Assembly: GCA_911728435.2 (NCBI GenBank) | Contig: OU452207.1 | Coordinates: 14,843,682 to 14,907,681 of the forward strand | From: Apoderus coryli | Lineage: Eukaryota > Arthropoda > Insecta > Coleoptera > Attelabidae | Length of the DNA: 64,000 nt | Direction of reading: 5' to 3' | Shown: positions 10,115-21,508 of the stretch, in pieces | Numbering within the stretch: the stretch's first letter is position 1 | Layout of the letters: each line of letters begins with the position of its first letter | Program-made: the position numbers and the translations under genes | Notes under the pieces: generated by a model | Seen by the model: only the letters and a program-made list of their open reading frames with translations | What the model was told of the DNA's origin: nothing | Database searches by the model: none

Positions 10115-11515
10115 CACAGTAGGGGGAGGGGGGCAGGTTGTTACATTTTTCAACTTTTATTTTATTACTTGCAAAGCATTTATTAAATATAACAAAAAAA
10201 ACGTTTAACTATTATCAATAATGGTTAAGTTAAGTATGTCACAACACTATAATATTCCAACAAGTACCACAACAGCAATAGAATATATTTTTAATAGATG
10301 TGCATAGTGCAACAATATGTAACAATACCCCAGATAAGTTATTACAAACTCAAAATACAGCAAAACATGGTTAAATAACGAAAAATATAATATAATAAAT
10401 GCTTAAATAATAAGAAATGCTTAAATAAAACAATATGCAACAAATAAAATAAAAACTAGTCCGAGTCAGAAGAACAATGTATACACACGTAAAAATCATA
10501 ATTTGATCCGCATGAAACGTGGGCCCATCTTTTACATTCTGTACACTGAATCCACTGTTCATTTTTTTTCGTCTTAGAAAACGGTTCTAAACATATAAGG
10601 CATCATCATCATCTTCTTCTGAAGTAGAAATCCTTTTTGTATATTAGTAGTAGTTGCGGCAAGAGGAAGGGCTTCTTTTAAAATGGTTGGAATGTCATAA
10701 ATCGTCATCGGCACACCTGGATGTGATTTCAGCCAACCCTGCCTGTTGGTTAAAATAAGTCTTAAGGGGACCATAAACTGTTCTGTCTAACGGTTGCAGC
10801 CGATGGGACGTGTGTGGGGGAAAACTTAATAGGATGACACCATTCTCTTTGCAGTGATTTAAGACTAGAATCGAAAGGTGAGAAGAGTGGTTATACAACA
10901 CAAGCAGAACTGGCTTTTCCTTAGTGCACCGCGTAAATTTCGTAAACATTTCGACAAACGACAAAAAGTTCTCCGCTGTCGTCCAAGCAGAAATATGTGC
11001 TGCTGCAACTGAACCAGGGGGTGCATTGTGAGTAATAAATGGTTTCACCTTTTGCCGGGGAAATATCAGCATAGGTGGCATATAATTACCAATAGCATTA
11101 ACCGCTAAAGCCATGGTAACAAGAGTACCTCTTTCACCAGAAGTTACCGCTCCGACTTATTTGGAACCTTTTCTAGCTATAATTTTAGATGGTGCCTGTA
11201 CTGTCGTCAGACCTGTCTCGTCCATATTGTACACGTCACTAGGTTGGAAACTGAATCTCTCATACACTTTTCCCAGGTTGTCAAAAAATAAGTTCACATT
11301 TGAGCGGTTAAATGCGGTAGCTCGAGCCAGACTTGTTGACTCTGGAGAGCGTATGGATAGGTTACATTGACGTTTTAAGAATCCTTTAAGCCAATCTTTA
11401 GAGGCCAGTGCACTTATTTTCCACGATTCTGGGATCTTATTACCATTTGCGACGGCTAATTGAAAGGCAAATTTTCGCAAATCTTTGGTTGTCATGCCAT
11501 AATAAATGCTTGAAC
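10115..11515 (-). mobile_element. pogo-like (Tc1/mariner superfamily) DNA transposon, one end lost
   Basis: The transposase on the minus strand is followed at the left by a likely terminal repeat beginning CAGTAGGGGGAGGGGGG (about 10115). It interrupts the CR1-1 RT there, next to a TA dinucleotide. The matching right end is absent: at about 11516 the sequence passes into an errantivirus-like LTR. The element is therefore truncated and immobile. Confidence 0.65.
10456..11495 (-). pseudogene. pogo/jerky-like transposase, inactivated
   Basis: Reading from 11495: a CENP-B-like helix-turn-helix region (KDWLKGFLKRQCNLSIRSPE, roughly residues 30-52), then the DDE domain with YNMDETGLTTVQAPSK. A stop codon near 11157 follows in the same frame, then reading resumes with SGERGTLVT (11114-10695). 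The second catalytic position reads LYNHSSH where the family has a D before NH, so a catalytic Asp is replaced by Tyr. LQPLDRTVYGPLKTYF carries the third position. A frameshift then leads to a C-terminal Cys-rich PHD-like end (CTECKRWAHVSCG) stopping at 10456. It has one nonsense codon, at least one frameshift and a lost catalytic residue. Confidence 0.8.
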
Positions 11516-11758
11516 AGTGCTCGACGTATTTAGCTTGTTACATCCTGTATATGACATATAATAATATAAAATAAGATACCTAGAATAAGAGCTTTTTGTT
11601 AATTCAACATATTTCATTAATCTTATAAATATAAGTAAAATACCACTTTTGTTAGGATTATAAGTTATAATTTTATCACACATACTTCGTTCTTTGTAAT
11701 TTTTGAAAATACATTTTTATTTTTTTAAAAATACCTTCGGTTGTTCAAGAAACTTAAC
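11516..11758 (+). repeat. Probable 5' LTR of errantivirus-like element EV1
   Basis: It begins AGTGCTCGACGTATTT, in the AGT style of 17.6/297-type errantivirus LTRs, and ends immediately before the primer-binding site at 11759. TATA-like sequence (CTTATAAATATAAG) lies near 11620. No 3' partner LTR exists in the window, so the left boundary is inferred from the start motif. Confidence 0.5.
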
Positions 11759-11769
11759 TGGCGCAGTCG
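11759..11769 (+). promoter_or_regulatory. Primer-binding site of EV1
   Basis: TGGCGCAGTCG directly follows the LTR. This matches the tRNA-derived primer site known from errantiviruses such as 17.6 and 297. Minus-strand cDNA synthesis would start here. Confidence 0.7.
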
Positions 11770-12338
11770 TTGTAGGATTTAGTCCTAGAAAAGTCCATAG
11801 CGGTATTTTTCGTGAGTGTCAACTCTTTGAGGGCTATCATCGGTAAGAACATAGAAGAAAGAAGAAGAAGACCCCAGGAAAGAGAGAAAGTATAGTTTGT
11901 TACGGTGATTCCAGAGCGAATCAGGCGGCTATATTCTCTGTATCTCTTTTCGAGAAGACCAGGACGTCGACAGGGAATTTAAGGTAGCCAATCCTTTTTA
12001 TTCTTTTCCTAGTTTTCATTTTGTGACAAAAATTATATGATTTTCCTCCTAAAGGTTCAGGGCATAAGAATTTTTAGTGCGATCGCTGAACACGATCAAA
12101 AAACGTAGATTAGGTTAGATTAGAAAAAAAAAATTCCAAAAAACAGAAATCTCATTTAGTTTTAGAAAAGTTGAATAAGTTTCTAATATCGAGCTTATTT
12201 TCTTTTATCCCATTAGTTTAGTAAAATTTTGATTATTAATTGTATCAGGCAGCTACAAAAATCGAGCTGGACCATTTAATTAATAAGTTAGATAGTTTAC
12301 AAATAAGTACTGATAACATTAAATTAAATTCTGAAAAT

Positions 12339-13574
12339 ATGGCTGACAAAGTTAATTGTTCATTGGTTAGGCTATATTTAGATGCTATCCCAAATTTTGA
12401 CGGTGATGCAAACACCCTAGAAATATTCCTCGAACATTGCGAATATTTTATAAATACTTACACAATTACAGAAAGACCATCTGATCATTTTAATACTTTC
12501 TTAATCAGGGCCGTCATAGGCAAATTATCAGGTCGAGCATTAATGTTAATAGGAAGTCGTCCCGAAATTCGAGATTGGGCAAATTTAAAATACCTTTTAC
12601 GTTTGACTTTTGGAGACCAGCGAAATTTAGACTGTTTAGTGCAGGAACTAATAGTTTTACATCCATATAAAAACGAATCTTTCTTTTCTTTTGGACAACG
12701 AATTCAAAAATCTCGAAGCTCAATTTCTTCTAAAATAAAATCACTAAATTTACAACCAAATGAAGTTATGTTCCAAATTAAAAATTATGATGAACTTGCA
12801 TTAAAAACATTCATTCGAGGACTATCAGGTAGAATACAAGATATGGTGAGATTAAGAAAACCCGATACTGTAGAACTTGCGATTTCATATGTTTTAGAAG
12901 AAGAAAATTTCTTAAACTACCAGAGACAACATTTTCAATCACTTAAACAAATTCCAATGAGGCAGGTTGCACCTAATTCGGTACATATTCGCCAACCGAC
13001 AACTTATTTTCAAACCCCAATGTCAACACAATTTCGGCAACAGAATCCTCCTGTTTTTAATCAAAATATTTCACAAAATTTCCAAAAACCTTTTCCATCT
13101 CAACCAATAAATATTCAACCAAGGCAAAATCTTCCACCCCAAAAATTTTTCACAAACCAACAAGTTTTCGGACAACCCCGTAATGTCTTTCAATCAACTG
13201 GTAAAACTCCTATCAACAAACCTGAGCCAATGTCTATTTCAACAAGAAATACTGCTCTTCCAAATCAAAATCACTATAGATTGCCTAATTATTTCCAAAG
13301 TACAGGATCTCGTAATTTTGTATCGCAAGAACTTCATAATATTGAAATTGATCCTTATTCCGATCCTGACTACAATTTTCAGTATAACATCGCTGAACAA
13401 GATAATTATATGTATTCTAATAATTATACTCAACAAGAACATTATTATGATGATAATACGTTTTTCCACGTGTCATCTGAGAGTAATTCTAGTGATAAAG
13501 AACTGGTAGAAAATGAAATCCAAGAAACTGATACAAATTTTCAGAATCCTCAAACGAACAACAGTGTAACATAA
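12339..13574 (+). CDS. EV1 Gag-like protein
   Basis: The open frame begins after a stop just before 12240. The first ATG is at 12339, giving 411 residues. The N-terminal half is a retroelement capsid-like region (LEIFLEHCEYFINTY, then FGDQRNLDCLVQEL). The C-terminal third is rich in Q, N, P and F and has no CCHC zinc knuckle, as in several errantivirus Gags. It would form the particle that packages the element RNA. The frame is intact although the downstream pol is broken. Pol follows in another frame. Confidence 0.75.
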   Translation: MADKVNCSLVRLYLDAIPNFDGDANTLEIFLEHCEYFINTYTITERPSDHFNTFLIRAVIGKLSGRALMLIGSRPEIRDWANLKYLLRLTFGDQRNLDCLVQELIVLHPYKNESFFSFGQRIQKSRSSISSKIKSLNLQPNEVMFQIKNYDELALKTFIRGLSGRIQDMVRLRKPDTVELAISYVLEEENFLNYQRQHFQSLKQIPMRQVAPNSVHIRQPTTYFQTPMSTQFRQQNPPVFNQNISQNFQKPFPSQPINIQPRQNLPPQKFFTNQQVFGQPRNVFQSTGKTPINKPEPMSISTRNTALPNQNHYRLPNYFQSTGSRNFVSQELHNIEIDPYSDPDYNFQYNIAEQDNYMYSNNYTQQEHYYDDNTFFHVSSESNSSDKELVENEIQETDTNFQNPQTNNSVT

Positions 13575-13589
13575 TATCTTTAAACCATT

Positions 13590-15861
13590 TACAAAGTAAT
13601 TTACCATACATTTATATTTCCGAAATAAAAGCAAAATTCCTTATAGATACAGGCAGTTCCAGAAGTTTGATAAATCCTAACTTGGCATATAAATATTATA
13701 AAGATTTAATTATAAATAAAGACTTTACTATACAAACCTCTCATAATATCACTTATCATAATGAAGTTGCTATTATGCCTATTTTTAAAATATTTTGTGT
13801 AAATGAATCTCATCCTTTTTACATTTACAAATTTAGCGAAAATTATGATGGACTTATAGGCATGGATCTTTTAAAACAATTAAAGGCATCTGTTAATATT
13901 AAAAAAAAATTACTTATTACTCCAATTACTCAAGTACCTATGATTTTTACAGATGAAATTATCAAGCCTATAAAAAATGTTTACAAATGTCGTCATAGTC
14001 TTATTGTACCAGGTAGATGTCAAAAAGAAATAAAAATTCCAGTTTGTTATGAGAAAGGTTTAGGCCTATTTGAATATGTAAAACTTGATAAAGACTTAGA
14101 AATACCTAAAGCAGTTGTAAATATTGAAAACTACTTCGCGTATAACTTAAAAATCTTAGATTTGACCACTGCAATAAAGAAGAAAGTGATGCAATACGTA
14201 AACTTTTCTATGACTACAGGGATATTTTTTATTGTGAACAACTACCATTGACTTTTTCAAATAAAATAACACATAAAATCAATTTGACGGACGATAAGCC
14301 AATATTTACAAAATCATATACATTTCCTGAGGTACACAAGCAAGAAGTTAAAACTCAAATTAATAAAATGCTTGAACAACAAATTATACAACCTTGAACT
14401 TCTCCATGGAGTAGTCCTATTTAAATCGTTCCAAAGAAGGTAGATTCATCCGGTAAGAAAAACTGGCGTATAGTTATTGATTATAGAAAACTGAACGAAA
14501 AGACAATTGACGACAAGTATCCACTTCCTAATATTACAGACATTCTAGACAAATTAGGTAAAGCAAATTACTTCACAACCTTAGACCTAGCATCTGGATT
14601 CCATCAAATTGAAATTGACAAAAATGATACACCAAAAACCGCATTCTCGACTTTAAATGGACATTATGAATTTATTAGAATGCCATTTGGTTTGAAAAAT
14701 GCTCCGAGCACATTCCAGCGTGTAATGGATAATGTTTTACGTGGATTAAATAACGAAATTTGTTTAGTATATTTAGACGACATAATAATTTTCAGTACAT
14801 CATTACAAGAACACATCACTCGACTTAAAAATGTTTTTGACAGACTAAGATGCTCTAACTTTAGAATCCAATTAGACAATTCTGAATTTTTACAAAAAAC
14901 TGTAGCTTATCTTGGACATATAATTACACCTGAAGGCGTTAAACCTAATCCAGATAAAATTTCGGCTATTCAGAATTTTCCTATACCTAAATCACAAAAA
15001 GATATAAAATCGTTTCTCGGAATTTTAGGTTATTACAGACGTTTTATCAAAGACTTTGCCAAAATTACAAAACCATTAACTTTATGTCTCAAAAAGGGTT
15101 CAAAAATAATACATGATCAAAAATTTATGGAAAGCTTTAATACTTGTAAGAAAATTTTATGTAATGATCCTATACTACAATATCCTGATTTCAGTAAAGA
15201 ATTTATACTCGCGACAGACGCTTCAAACTTTGCTATTGGAGCAGTACTTTCTCAAGGAAATTTAAACCAAGATAAACCGGTAGAATATGCCTCGCGTACT
15301 CTTAACGACTCTGAACAAAAATATAGCACAATAGAGAAAGAATTACTTGCTATCGTGTGGGCATGTAAACATTTTCGACCTTACCTTTTTGGTCGCAAAT
15401 TTACAATTATAACTGATCATCGTCCTTTAACTTGGCTGTTTAATTTAAAAGAACCAAATTCAAAATTAGTTCGTTGGCGTTTAAAACTCGAAGAATACGA
15501 TTATAAAATTATATATAAAAAGGGTAAACTAAATAGTAATGCGGATGCATTATCTAGAATCGAAATTAATATGATGAAAGATACAGACTCACTGTACAAT
15601 AATCCAGACCAGACACACAAAGACGACTTAGATTATTTAAACCAACTTATAGAAAATCCTCAATTAATTAAAACTGACGATGAGCACGACTTACTACCAT
15701 TTTTAGGTTTTCCATCTACAAGTAAACAACCCGTAACCAAAGCGAAATCAAAAAAAATAAATATCGTATCCGATATATTAATCATACCCATACGTGGAAT
15801 ACAAAATATAAATAATGAACCTTCAGATCAAACCCCACATTCCTTATCAAAAAAAAACTGA
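13590..15861 (+). pseudogene. EV1 Pol: protease, RT, RNase H; broken, no integrase
   Basis: The protease motif LIDTGSSRSLINP lies around 13640-13675. A frameshift near 14235 is followed by two stops near 14397 and 14424 in the RT N-terminus. RT then reads well: [11 protein letters not shown], then [15 protein letters not shown], then the catalytic YLDDIIIF at about 14770. RNase H starts around [14 protein letters not shown] (15210) and ends near NADALSRIE (about 15560). Beyond it is only a linker to 15861. Integrase is absent, so this copy could not integrate even if repaired upstream. Confidence 0.85.
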
Positions 15862-16174
15862 GAATGATGGTATTTCAATTCTAGATGACATAATCAATAA
15901 CAAATTAAATCAAATTCATGTTTCAAAACAAAATGTTAATAAACTCTCGGTTAATATCGATAATTACGAATCTCACCTTAACCTTCTCAAAGCGCCATAG
16001 ACCTCCGTCTCAGTAATCACACGATCCGGTAAATGAGACACATTCACAACATCAAACAATCCCTGATCAATATCAAATACCTGAGATGCAACGTATGATG
16101 TGTTGAAAAATTCCGCAAATTTATTGACAAGCTCCTGCGGATCATCAATATTATTACCATTGTAAGTCATACTA

Positions 16175-16602
16175 ATAATAATAATAATAATAATAGCTTT
16201 ATTGCCCAACAGAAAAAATATTCCGTTTACAGAGCAATACAAACAATAATGATATAAATATAAACAAAACCACTGAAATAATATCCACAAAATGAATCAA
16301 ATATATACAATCAAATAGAAAAAAGTAACAGTAATAATGCACATCATAAAAAAAAATATATTTACTTATATATAATAGCTCCATGTAAAATACCCGATCC
16401 GAACACATGATAATAATGAACAGTAGTAACAAAATAAGCGAACGCCAAGTAATGTAGACAATTCAATTATACTAGCAAAATTCAATGTACACATATTTAA
16501 TTATTAATTTAATAATAATTACTAATTAAGGACTTATCACCCGACTTCAAGACTGGCACGATTTTCGCCTCCTTCCACTGATCTGGAAACTCTTTATTAT
16601 AT
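16175..16602 (-). mobile_element. Short non-LTR insertion with 6-bp target duplication
   Basis: 428 bp. The minus-strand 5' end carries a fragment of RT (FPDQWKEAKIVPVLKSGDK). It then jumps to a 3' UTR ending CAATAAAG and an (ATT)n tail at 16175-16195. Target duplication ATACTA is at 16169-16174 and 16603-16608. Removing the insert plus one duplicate rejoins the host element linker in frame (GRLPGS then MTYNG). Confidence 0.85.
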
Positions 16603-16608
16603 ATACTA

Positions 16609-17547
16609 CCAGGCAATCGCCCAGATTTGCTTCTGGAATTGACAAAAGACCAAAACTTGTTAGGATCACTACTCAATCTACGCTCAGCATCACGCAAGTA
16701 CACCCTGTAAGAGGAACTCACCTCAGTTTTTATATTGTGACGCAGAACTCTAAACTCATTGAAAAATTGAGGATCCCCGGATGTTTTAAATTTTTTCCAT
16801 AGTTTAGACTTCAATTTGATGTTGCGAACAACATCACCCGAAAACCATGGAGGATACTTAGAAATTTTTGCATATGAAATCGGCACCGATGCATTAAAAA
16901 CAGTGTTCAACTTTTCATAAAACAAATCACAGGCAAGGTGAGGATCACTACAGTTGGCAAGACTAGAAAAGTCCAACTCAAGCATATGTCTATACATTGA
17001 AGGGAAATCAGCTTTCTTAAAATTAAAAAATGGTTTACAAATATTTGTTCTGATAGTGTTCCCTGCCTCACTGATAATATAGTCAACATCCAGAGGAGGA
17101 TGATGTCGATCAACTGGCAGGAAGTAATTAATATACCCAGACACTGTCGCCGGAAATCGACTTAATATTAGATCAAGCAATCTACCACTTTCATTTCTAG
17201 TAAAATTGACGTTACTTATATCCAAAAATTATTAAGCTGCACAATGTAGTTATTAATGTATGTATGTAAGAAATCCGCATATGCAGGAATGTTAAAATCA
17301 CCCAATAATAAAAGATCATTATTGTTAAGAACAAATTCAGAACTAGAAAGTTCATCAAAAAATAGTTCATACGCCGTAATAGGCAAACTGGGTGGAATAT
17401 AAACCACAAAGAGTTATATATTGTTTTACCACAGTGCAAGTACTTGACTCCCAATACATCAATCTCCGGCACCGAAGTATAAAAATCAAGTGGAGTAACA
17501 TTAGAAATAGCAGGCAATGCTATAAGAACACTACCCCCTCTTGTCAA
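16609..17547 (-). pseudogene. Element A endonuclease (3' part) and linker
   Basis: Minus-strand frames overlapping 17547-17212 and 17225-16509 show EEP motifs: TRGGSVLIAL, LLLGDFNIPAY and RLLDLILS. The linker follows with PPWFSGDVVRNIKLKSK and FWSFVNSRSKSGRLPGS. Two frame changes occur near 17220 and 17400. The SDH histidine region reads as DRHHPPLDV. The 5' part of the same domain is at 21257-21433. Confidence 0.75.
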
Positions 17548-17927
17548 CCCCGTTAATAATAATAATAATAATAGTCTTTATTGACAACCATAAATTAACA
17601 TACATTGTTTACCTACAAAAAAAAAAACATCTGGAAGTCAAAAGGCGAGGTTTGGATTCAATTTCATAAGCTATCTTATGAAAAGGATCCACTCTCGAGT
17701 GATAATTCACTCTGTACACCTAACCTAAACTCAACGAGATTCTATATTCTATAAAATAGTTATAAACTAAGCGTAAATATACATATTTACGTACAGACAA
17801 AAATAAGAGAAAAAACAACAACAAAATAAATAATATTAATTTTAAAGATCACAAATAGACATTCAAACCAGTATTCACAAAATTAATCCAGACCAAAGAA
17901 TGGGTATGACGCAACATTAACGTTCTA

Positions 17928-18269
17928 TACAGGGTGGTCCAACGAAAAGTTTGCACCTAGCTTTTCTCTTTTTTTTGTAGTCGAATGCGAAAATGCTCGG
18001 ACACGTCGATTTTGCTTTTGAGGGGGACACATTTTAAACATATTTTTCGATCTGCGCCTTTAACCCCCTAGCGGGGGTGAGTAACAACCCTAAAATTTTA
18101 AATGGAAAGAGGGGTCTAATGACATATCATTTGAAAGGACACAAAATTGTCTTTCTAATGATACCCTATTTGTCGAATTTTACTAAAACAGTTAATACGA
18201 AAACGACTTTAAAGACATTAAGCCGATAATTTTGGTATTAATGAGAAATACAAATAAGTTTTAATTATT
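17928..18269 (+). repeat. Left terminal inverted repeat (342 bp)
   Basis: Pairs with 19677-20018 with no difference noticed, including the 8-T run near 17970. Weaker complementarity continues inward for about 25 bp. Confidence 0.9.
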
Positions 18270-18498
18270 ACGACTGAAAACAACTACAATCATTTCTAAA
18301 TTATTTACTTTGAAGAAAAACGGGATTTCAAAAACACTATCTTATTTATCAGAACTAAATTCCTCACTAATCGTTTGCGTTTTTTGTTGAAATAAAAACT
18401 GCAGATACGTGTAGGAAAAGAATTTACACCGTTTATTTTAGTCTTTTCATTGATTCAGTTTGGTTGCTTCTCAAGTTATTTTACTTTTACCGTACAAA

Positions 18499-19572
18499 AT
18501 GATTTATTCCATTCTAGAACGAGTTGAAATTGTTAAACTTTATTTTCAAAATAATAGTAGTGCTAGACTTACGGCTCGCTTATTTAATGAGAGACATCCC
18601 GATAAAAATGTGAATGATGTGTACGTTGGCAAGTTAGTTAAAAAGTTTGTAGATACCGGATCTGTCTGTAATGTAAAACACCAGCCGCAGAAACCGATCA
18701 GAAATGAAGCTGTGGAAGTCGCTGTTTTAGGGCATGTTGAAATGGATCATAGTCAAAGTACCCGTCAACTAGCTGAAGCCTCAGGTGTCTCCCGTTCGTC
18801 CATAATACGAATTTTAAAAGCGTACAAATTTCATCCGTACAAAATCAAATTAGTACAGGAACTAAATGAGGATGATCCTGATAGAAGGCTGCAATTTTGT
18901 GAAGCAATGAGCCAGCGTTTAATTGAAGATCCGCAATTATTATTTAACATTTGTTTTTCCGACGAATGCACATTTTATTTGAATGGAGCTGTAAATAGGC
19001 ACAATTGCCGTTACTGGGATGACAGTAACCCACATTTATTCCGTGAGGTTCATACCCAGTATCCTCAAAAAATAAACGTCTGGTGTGGCATATTAGGAAA
19101 TCATATTATAGGACCACTTTTTATTCCTGGAAATTTAACTGGTGAAGTGTACCTAAACATGCTTGAAGACACAATTGATCCTTTAATAACACAAATAATA
19201 GAAGATGACCAAAATCATACTGCTGATCGGCTTTATTTCCAGCAAGATGGAGCACCTCCGCACTATGTGGCTCCTGTAAGACAGTTCTTAGATGACCGGT
19301 TCCCTGGACGGTGGATTGGAAGGAGGGGCCCAATTGAATGGCCTGCCAGGTCACCGGATTTATCGCCTTTAGACTTTTTTCTTTGGGGGCACTTAAAAAA
19401 TAAATGTTTTGCCACGAAGCCCGAGTCCATAGAAGATCTTCGCCAACGCATTACAGAAGAGTGCAGAAACATAACACCTGATATGCTACAAAATGTTAGA
19501 AATAGATTTGAACAAAATCTGTATTATTGTATGGAATCAAATGGGTCACATTTTCAACATTTGTTAATGTAA
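18499..19572 (+). CDS. Tc1/mariner-type transposase, intact
   Basis: 357 residues from ATG 18499. Upstream in-frame sequence to 18460 has no ATG. The N-terminal helix-turn-helix (IVKLYFQNNSSARLTARLFN) resembles the DUF4817 domain common in insect elements. A second HTH region covers STRQLAEASGVSRSSIIRIL. The DDE_3-type catalytic domain has FSDECTF (D155), QQDGAPPHY (D250) and RSPDLSPLDFF (D287), with 36 residues between the last two. It would bind the TIRs and cut and join the element at TA sites. No stop or frameshift. Confidence 0.92.
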   Translation: MIYSILERVEIVKLYFQNNSSARLTARLFNERHPDKNVNDVYVGKLVKKFVDTGSVCNVKHQPQKPIRNEAVEVAVLGHVEMDHSQSTRQLAEASGVSRSSIIRILKAYKFHPYKIKLVQELNEDDPDRRLQFCEAMSQRLIEDPQLLFNICFSDECTFYLNGAVNRHNCRYWDDSNPHLFREVHTQYPQKINVWCGILGNHIIGPLFIPGNLTGEVYLNMLEDTIDPLITQIIEDDQNHTADRLYFQQDGAPPHYVAPVRQFLDDRFPGRWIGRRGPIEWPARSPDLSPLDFFLWGHLKNKCFATKPESIEDLRQRITEECRNITPDMLQNVRNRFEQNLYYCMESNGSHFQHLLM

Positions 19573-19676
19573 CGTTTTAATAAATCAATTTAACAGCTTG
19601 TTTACTTTTTTTACAAAGCAATGTTAAAACTAACAAACATTGGAATGTACTAACGATTGCAGGTGTTTTCACTCGC

Positions 19677-20018
19677 AATAATTAAAACTTATTTGTATTT
19701 CTCATTAATACCAAAATTATCGGCTTAATGTCTTTAAAGTCGTTTTCGTATTAACTGTTTTAGTAAAATTCGACAAATAGGGTATCATTAGAAAGACAAT
19801 TTTGTGTCCTTTCAAATGATATGTCATTAGACCCCTCTTTCCATTTAAAATTTTAGGGTTGTTACTCACCCCCGCTAGGGGGTTAAAGGCGCAGATCGAA
19901 AAATATGTTTAAAATGTGTCCCCCTCAAAAGCAAAATCGACGTGTCCGAGCATTTTCGCATTCGACTACAAAAAAAAGAGAAAAGCTAGGTGCAAACTTT
20001 TCGTTGGACCACCCTGTA
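19677..20018 (-). repeat. Right terminal inverted repeat (342 bp)
   Basis: Reverse complement of 17928-18269, ending ACCCTGTA before the TA duplicate. The stop codon of the transposase lies about 100 bp upstream. Confidence 0.9.
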
Positions 20019-20040
20019 TATATTATATTATAATACTTAA

Positions 20041-21256
20041 CTAATGAAAAGTACAATTTCCTCCCAACAACATATTTCGCAGTTTCTTTTTGAAAGTATG
20101 TTTGTTTAATGATTTCAGTTCTTGTGGGAGGGAATTGTAATTTTTGAAAACTGAATATGAGAAGGATCTTTTGAAGAAGGTATACTTATGTTTTGGTGCC
20201 GAAATGTGAGAACGGAAGCGAGTATTTCTATTATGTATGTCACTAAGAAATTCAATTTTATTAAATAAGTATTTGGGTTTTTTTGAATTTATAACTGAGT
20301 GACACAATGTGCAACTGTGAAGCAGTCTTCTATCTTTCATATTAAGCCAACCAGCTGTCTTCAATTTGTGTGGTATTGGGTGACGCTTCCGAATTCCATA
20401 TATTAATCTTAAGCAGCTGTTTTGCATTTTTTTAATTTTCATTGAATCGGTTTGTGTTAAGCAAGGATTATACAAAACATCCGCATAATTTAAATGGCTT
20501 AAAACAAGTAAATCACAAAGATATTTTTTTAAATCCACGGTTAGAAGGCGTCGGATAGAATATAGAGTTTTCAGATTAATAAACGCACATTTTAATTTCT
20601 TTGTTATATATGTAGTAAACCTCAGTTCACAATCCAAAGTAACTCCAAGGTTTTTAACCTCACCACAAAATTCTAACCCTCTGTTATTAATTTTAAGTTC
20701 GTTTGTACATTTTCCGAGTTTTGGGTGGACCAAATAATATAAATTGGGATTTTTCGGGATTAATTAATAAAGCTCGATCGACCGAATGTTCGTATAGTAA
20801 CTGTAAATCCTCATTAGTCCTATCTATTGCGGTATTTATATTTGATGCGTTGAAGGAGTAATAGAGCTGGGTATCGTCGGCATAGAAATGCGAGTGGCAA
20901 CTTTTTAAACATGTATATAAATCTGATGTATACAGTGTGAACAATGTGGGTGATAATATAGAACCTTGTGGTACCCCAAGTCAAAGGAAGTTCTTTGGAA
21001 CACGCCTGTCCAATTTTTACCAGTTGTATCCTGTTTGTTAGAAAGCTTTTGATTAAATTCAATGAGTTATGTCCAAATCCTAAGTAATGAAACATCTCCA
21101 AAAGTAATTGATGGTTGATTCGATCAAACGCTTTCGAATAGTCTAACAATATAAGCGCAGAAATTTCACCTTTATCTCTTGCGCGAATAATATCGTCTAC
21201 TACATCTAGCAAGGCAGTTGTGCAACTATAACCGCGCCTGAAACCGGATTTGCAAA
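20041..21256 (-). pseudogene. CR1-3 reverse transcriptase, C-terminal two thirds
   Basis: Minus-strand frames 21212-20820, 20944-20693 and 20733-20041 overlap and together cover RT. They show SALILLDYSKAFDRINH, a degraded PQG region near 20980, FYADDTQLYYSF (catalytic YADD), LLINPEKSQFILFG, LGVTLD and the C-terminal region to SLPQELKSLN. At least two frameshifts. The 5' end begins at the SGFRR motif, so the endonuclease was never included (5' truncation). Confidence 0.8.
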
Positions 21257-21433
21257 ATTTCTGTCCGATCTAAAAACCTGGAAATTATTATTAAATAATT
21301 CAGAGTCGCGCACAGATGAGTCAAGCCAAGTTTCCGTAAAAACATACAAATAATATTGAGAAGTTAAAGAAGCATTATATACAATATCAGTTTTAGATTT
21401 CAAGCCACGAACATTCTGATATAAAATATACAA
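21257..21433 (-). pseudogene. Element A endonuclease, N-terminal part
   Basis: It reads YQNVRGLKSKTD, then FTETWLDSSV, then FRSDRNF, which are the first EEP motifs of a jockey-type ORF2. It is cut by the CR1-3 insertion, and the remainder of the domain is at 16609-17547. Confidence 0.8.
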
Positions 21434-21508
21434 ATGTTTATTGCATTGTGTATTAGAATGGGAAATAACACCACCAGGGTGTTGTCCGCTTGCGCCAATC
21501 TGTTGTTG

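Larger units (their letters stand above)
11516..15985 (+). mobile_element. Errantivirus-like Gypsy element EV1, 3'-truncated
   Basis: Order: LTR, primer site, a leader of about 580 bp, gag, pol (protease, RT, RNase H). Sequence ends soon after RNase H at about 15985, where jockey-like element A begins on the other strand. Integrase, env and 3' LTR are missing. The RT is related to that of the complete provirus at 39274-48160 but clearly a different family member. Old and inactive. Confidence 0.8.
17928..20018. mobile_element. Complete Tc1/mariner-superfamily transposon with long TIRs
   Basis: 2091 bp, bounded by TACAGGGTGGTCC on the left and its reverse complement on the right, with TA duplicates at 17926-17927 and 20019-20020. 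TIRs of 342 bp match base for base by eye. A single intact transposase lies between. It inserted into the 3' UTR of CR1-3. Everything needed for cut-and-paste movement looks present. Confidence 0.9.
17552..21256 (-). mobile_element. CR1-like element CR1-3, 5'-truncated, carrying a mariner element
   Basis: RT from the SGFRRGYS motif onward (21256-20041) is followed by a 3' UTR that resumes at 17927 after the mariner insertion. It ends with CAATAAAG and an (ATT)n tail at 17552-17575. It sits inside the endonuclease of element A. No clear target duplication is visible. Confidence 0.75.

Noticed and set aside
13183..13509. Ile-rich frames within the EV1 gag region on both strands.
   Set aside because: They overlap the Gag frame out of phase and reflect its AT-rich codons.
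16199..16432. Hydrophobic minus-strand frame resembling a membrane protein.
   Set aside because: It falls in the AT-rich 3' UTR of the short non-LTR insertion; hydrophobicity is the result of T-rich codons.
8487..21256. CR1-1 (+) ends at SGFRK and CR1-3 (-) begins at SGFRR, as if one element had been inverted and split.
   Set aside because: The sequences at the shared motif differ (KLHS versus RGYS), CR1-1 ends exactly at a pogo terminal repeat, and CR1-3 has its own tail. Two separate copies explain this better.
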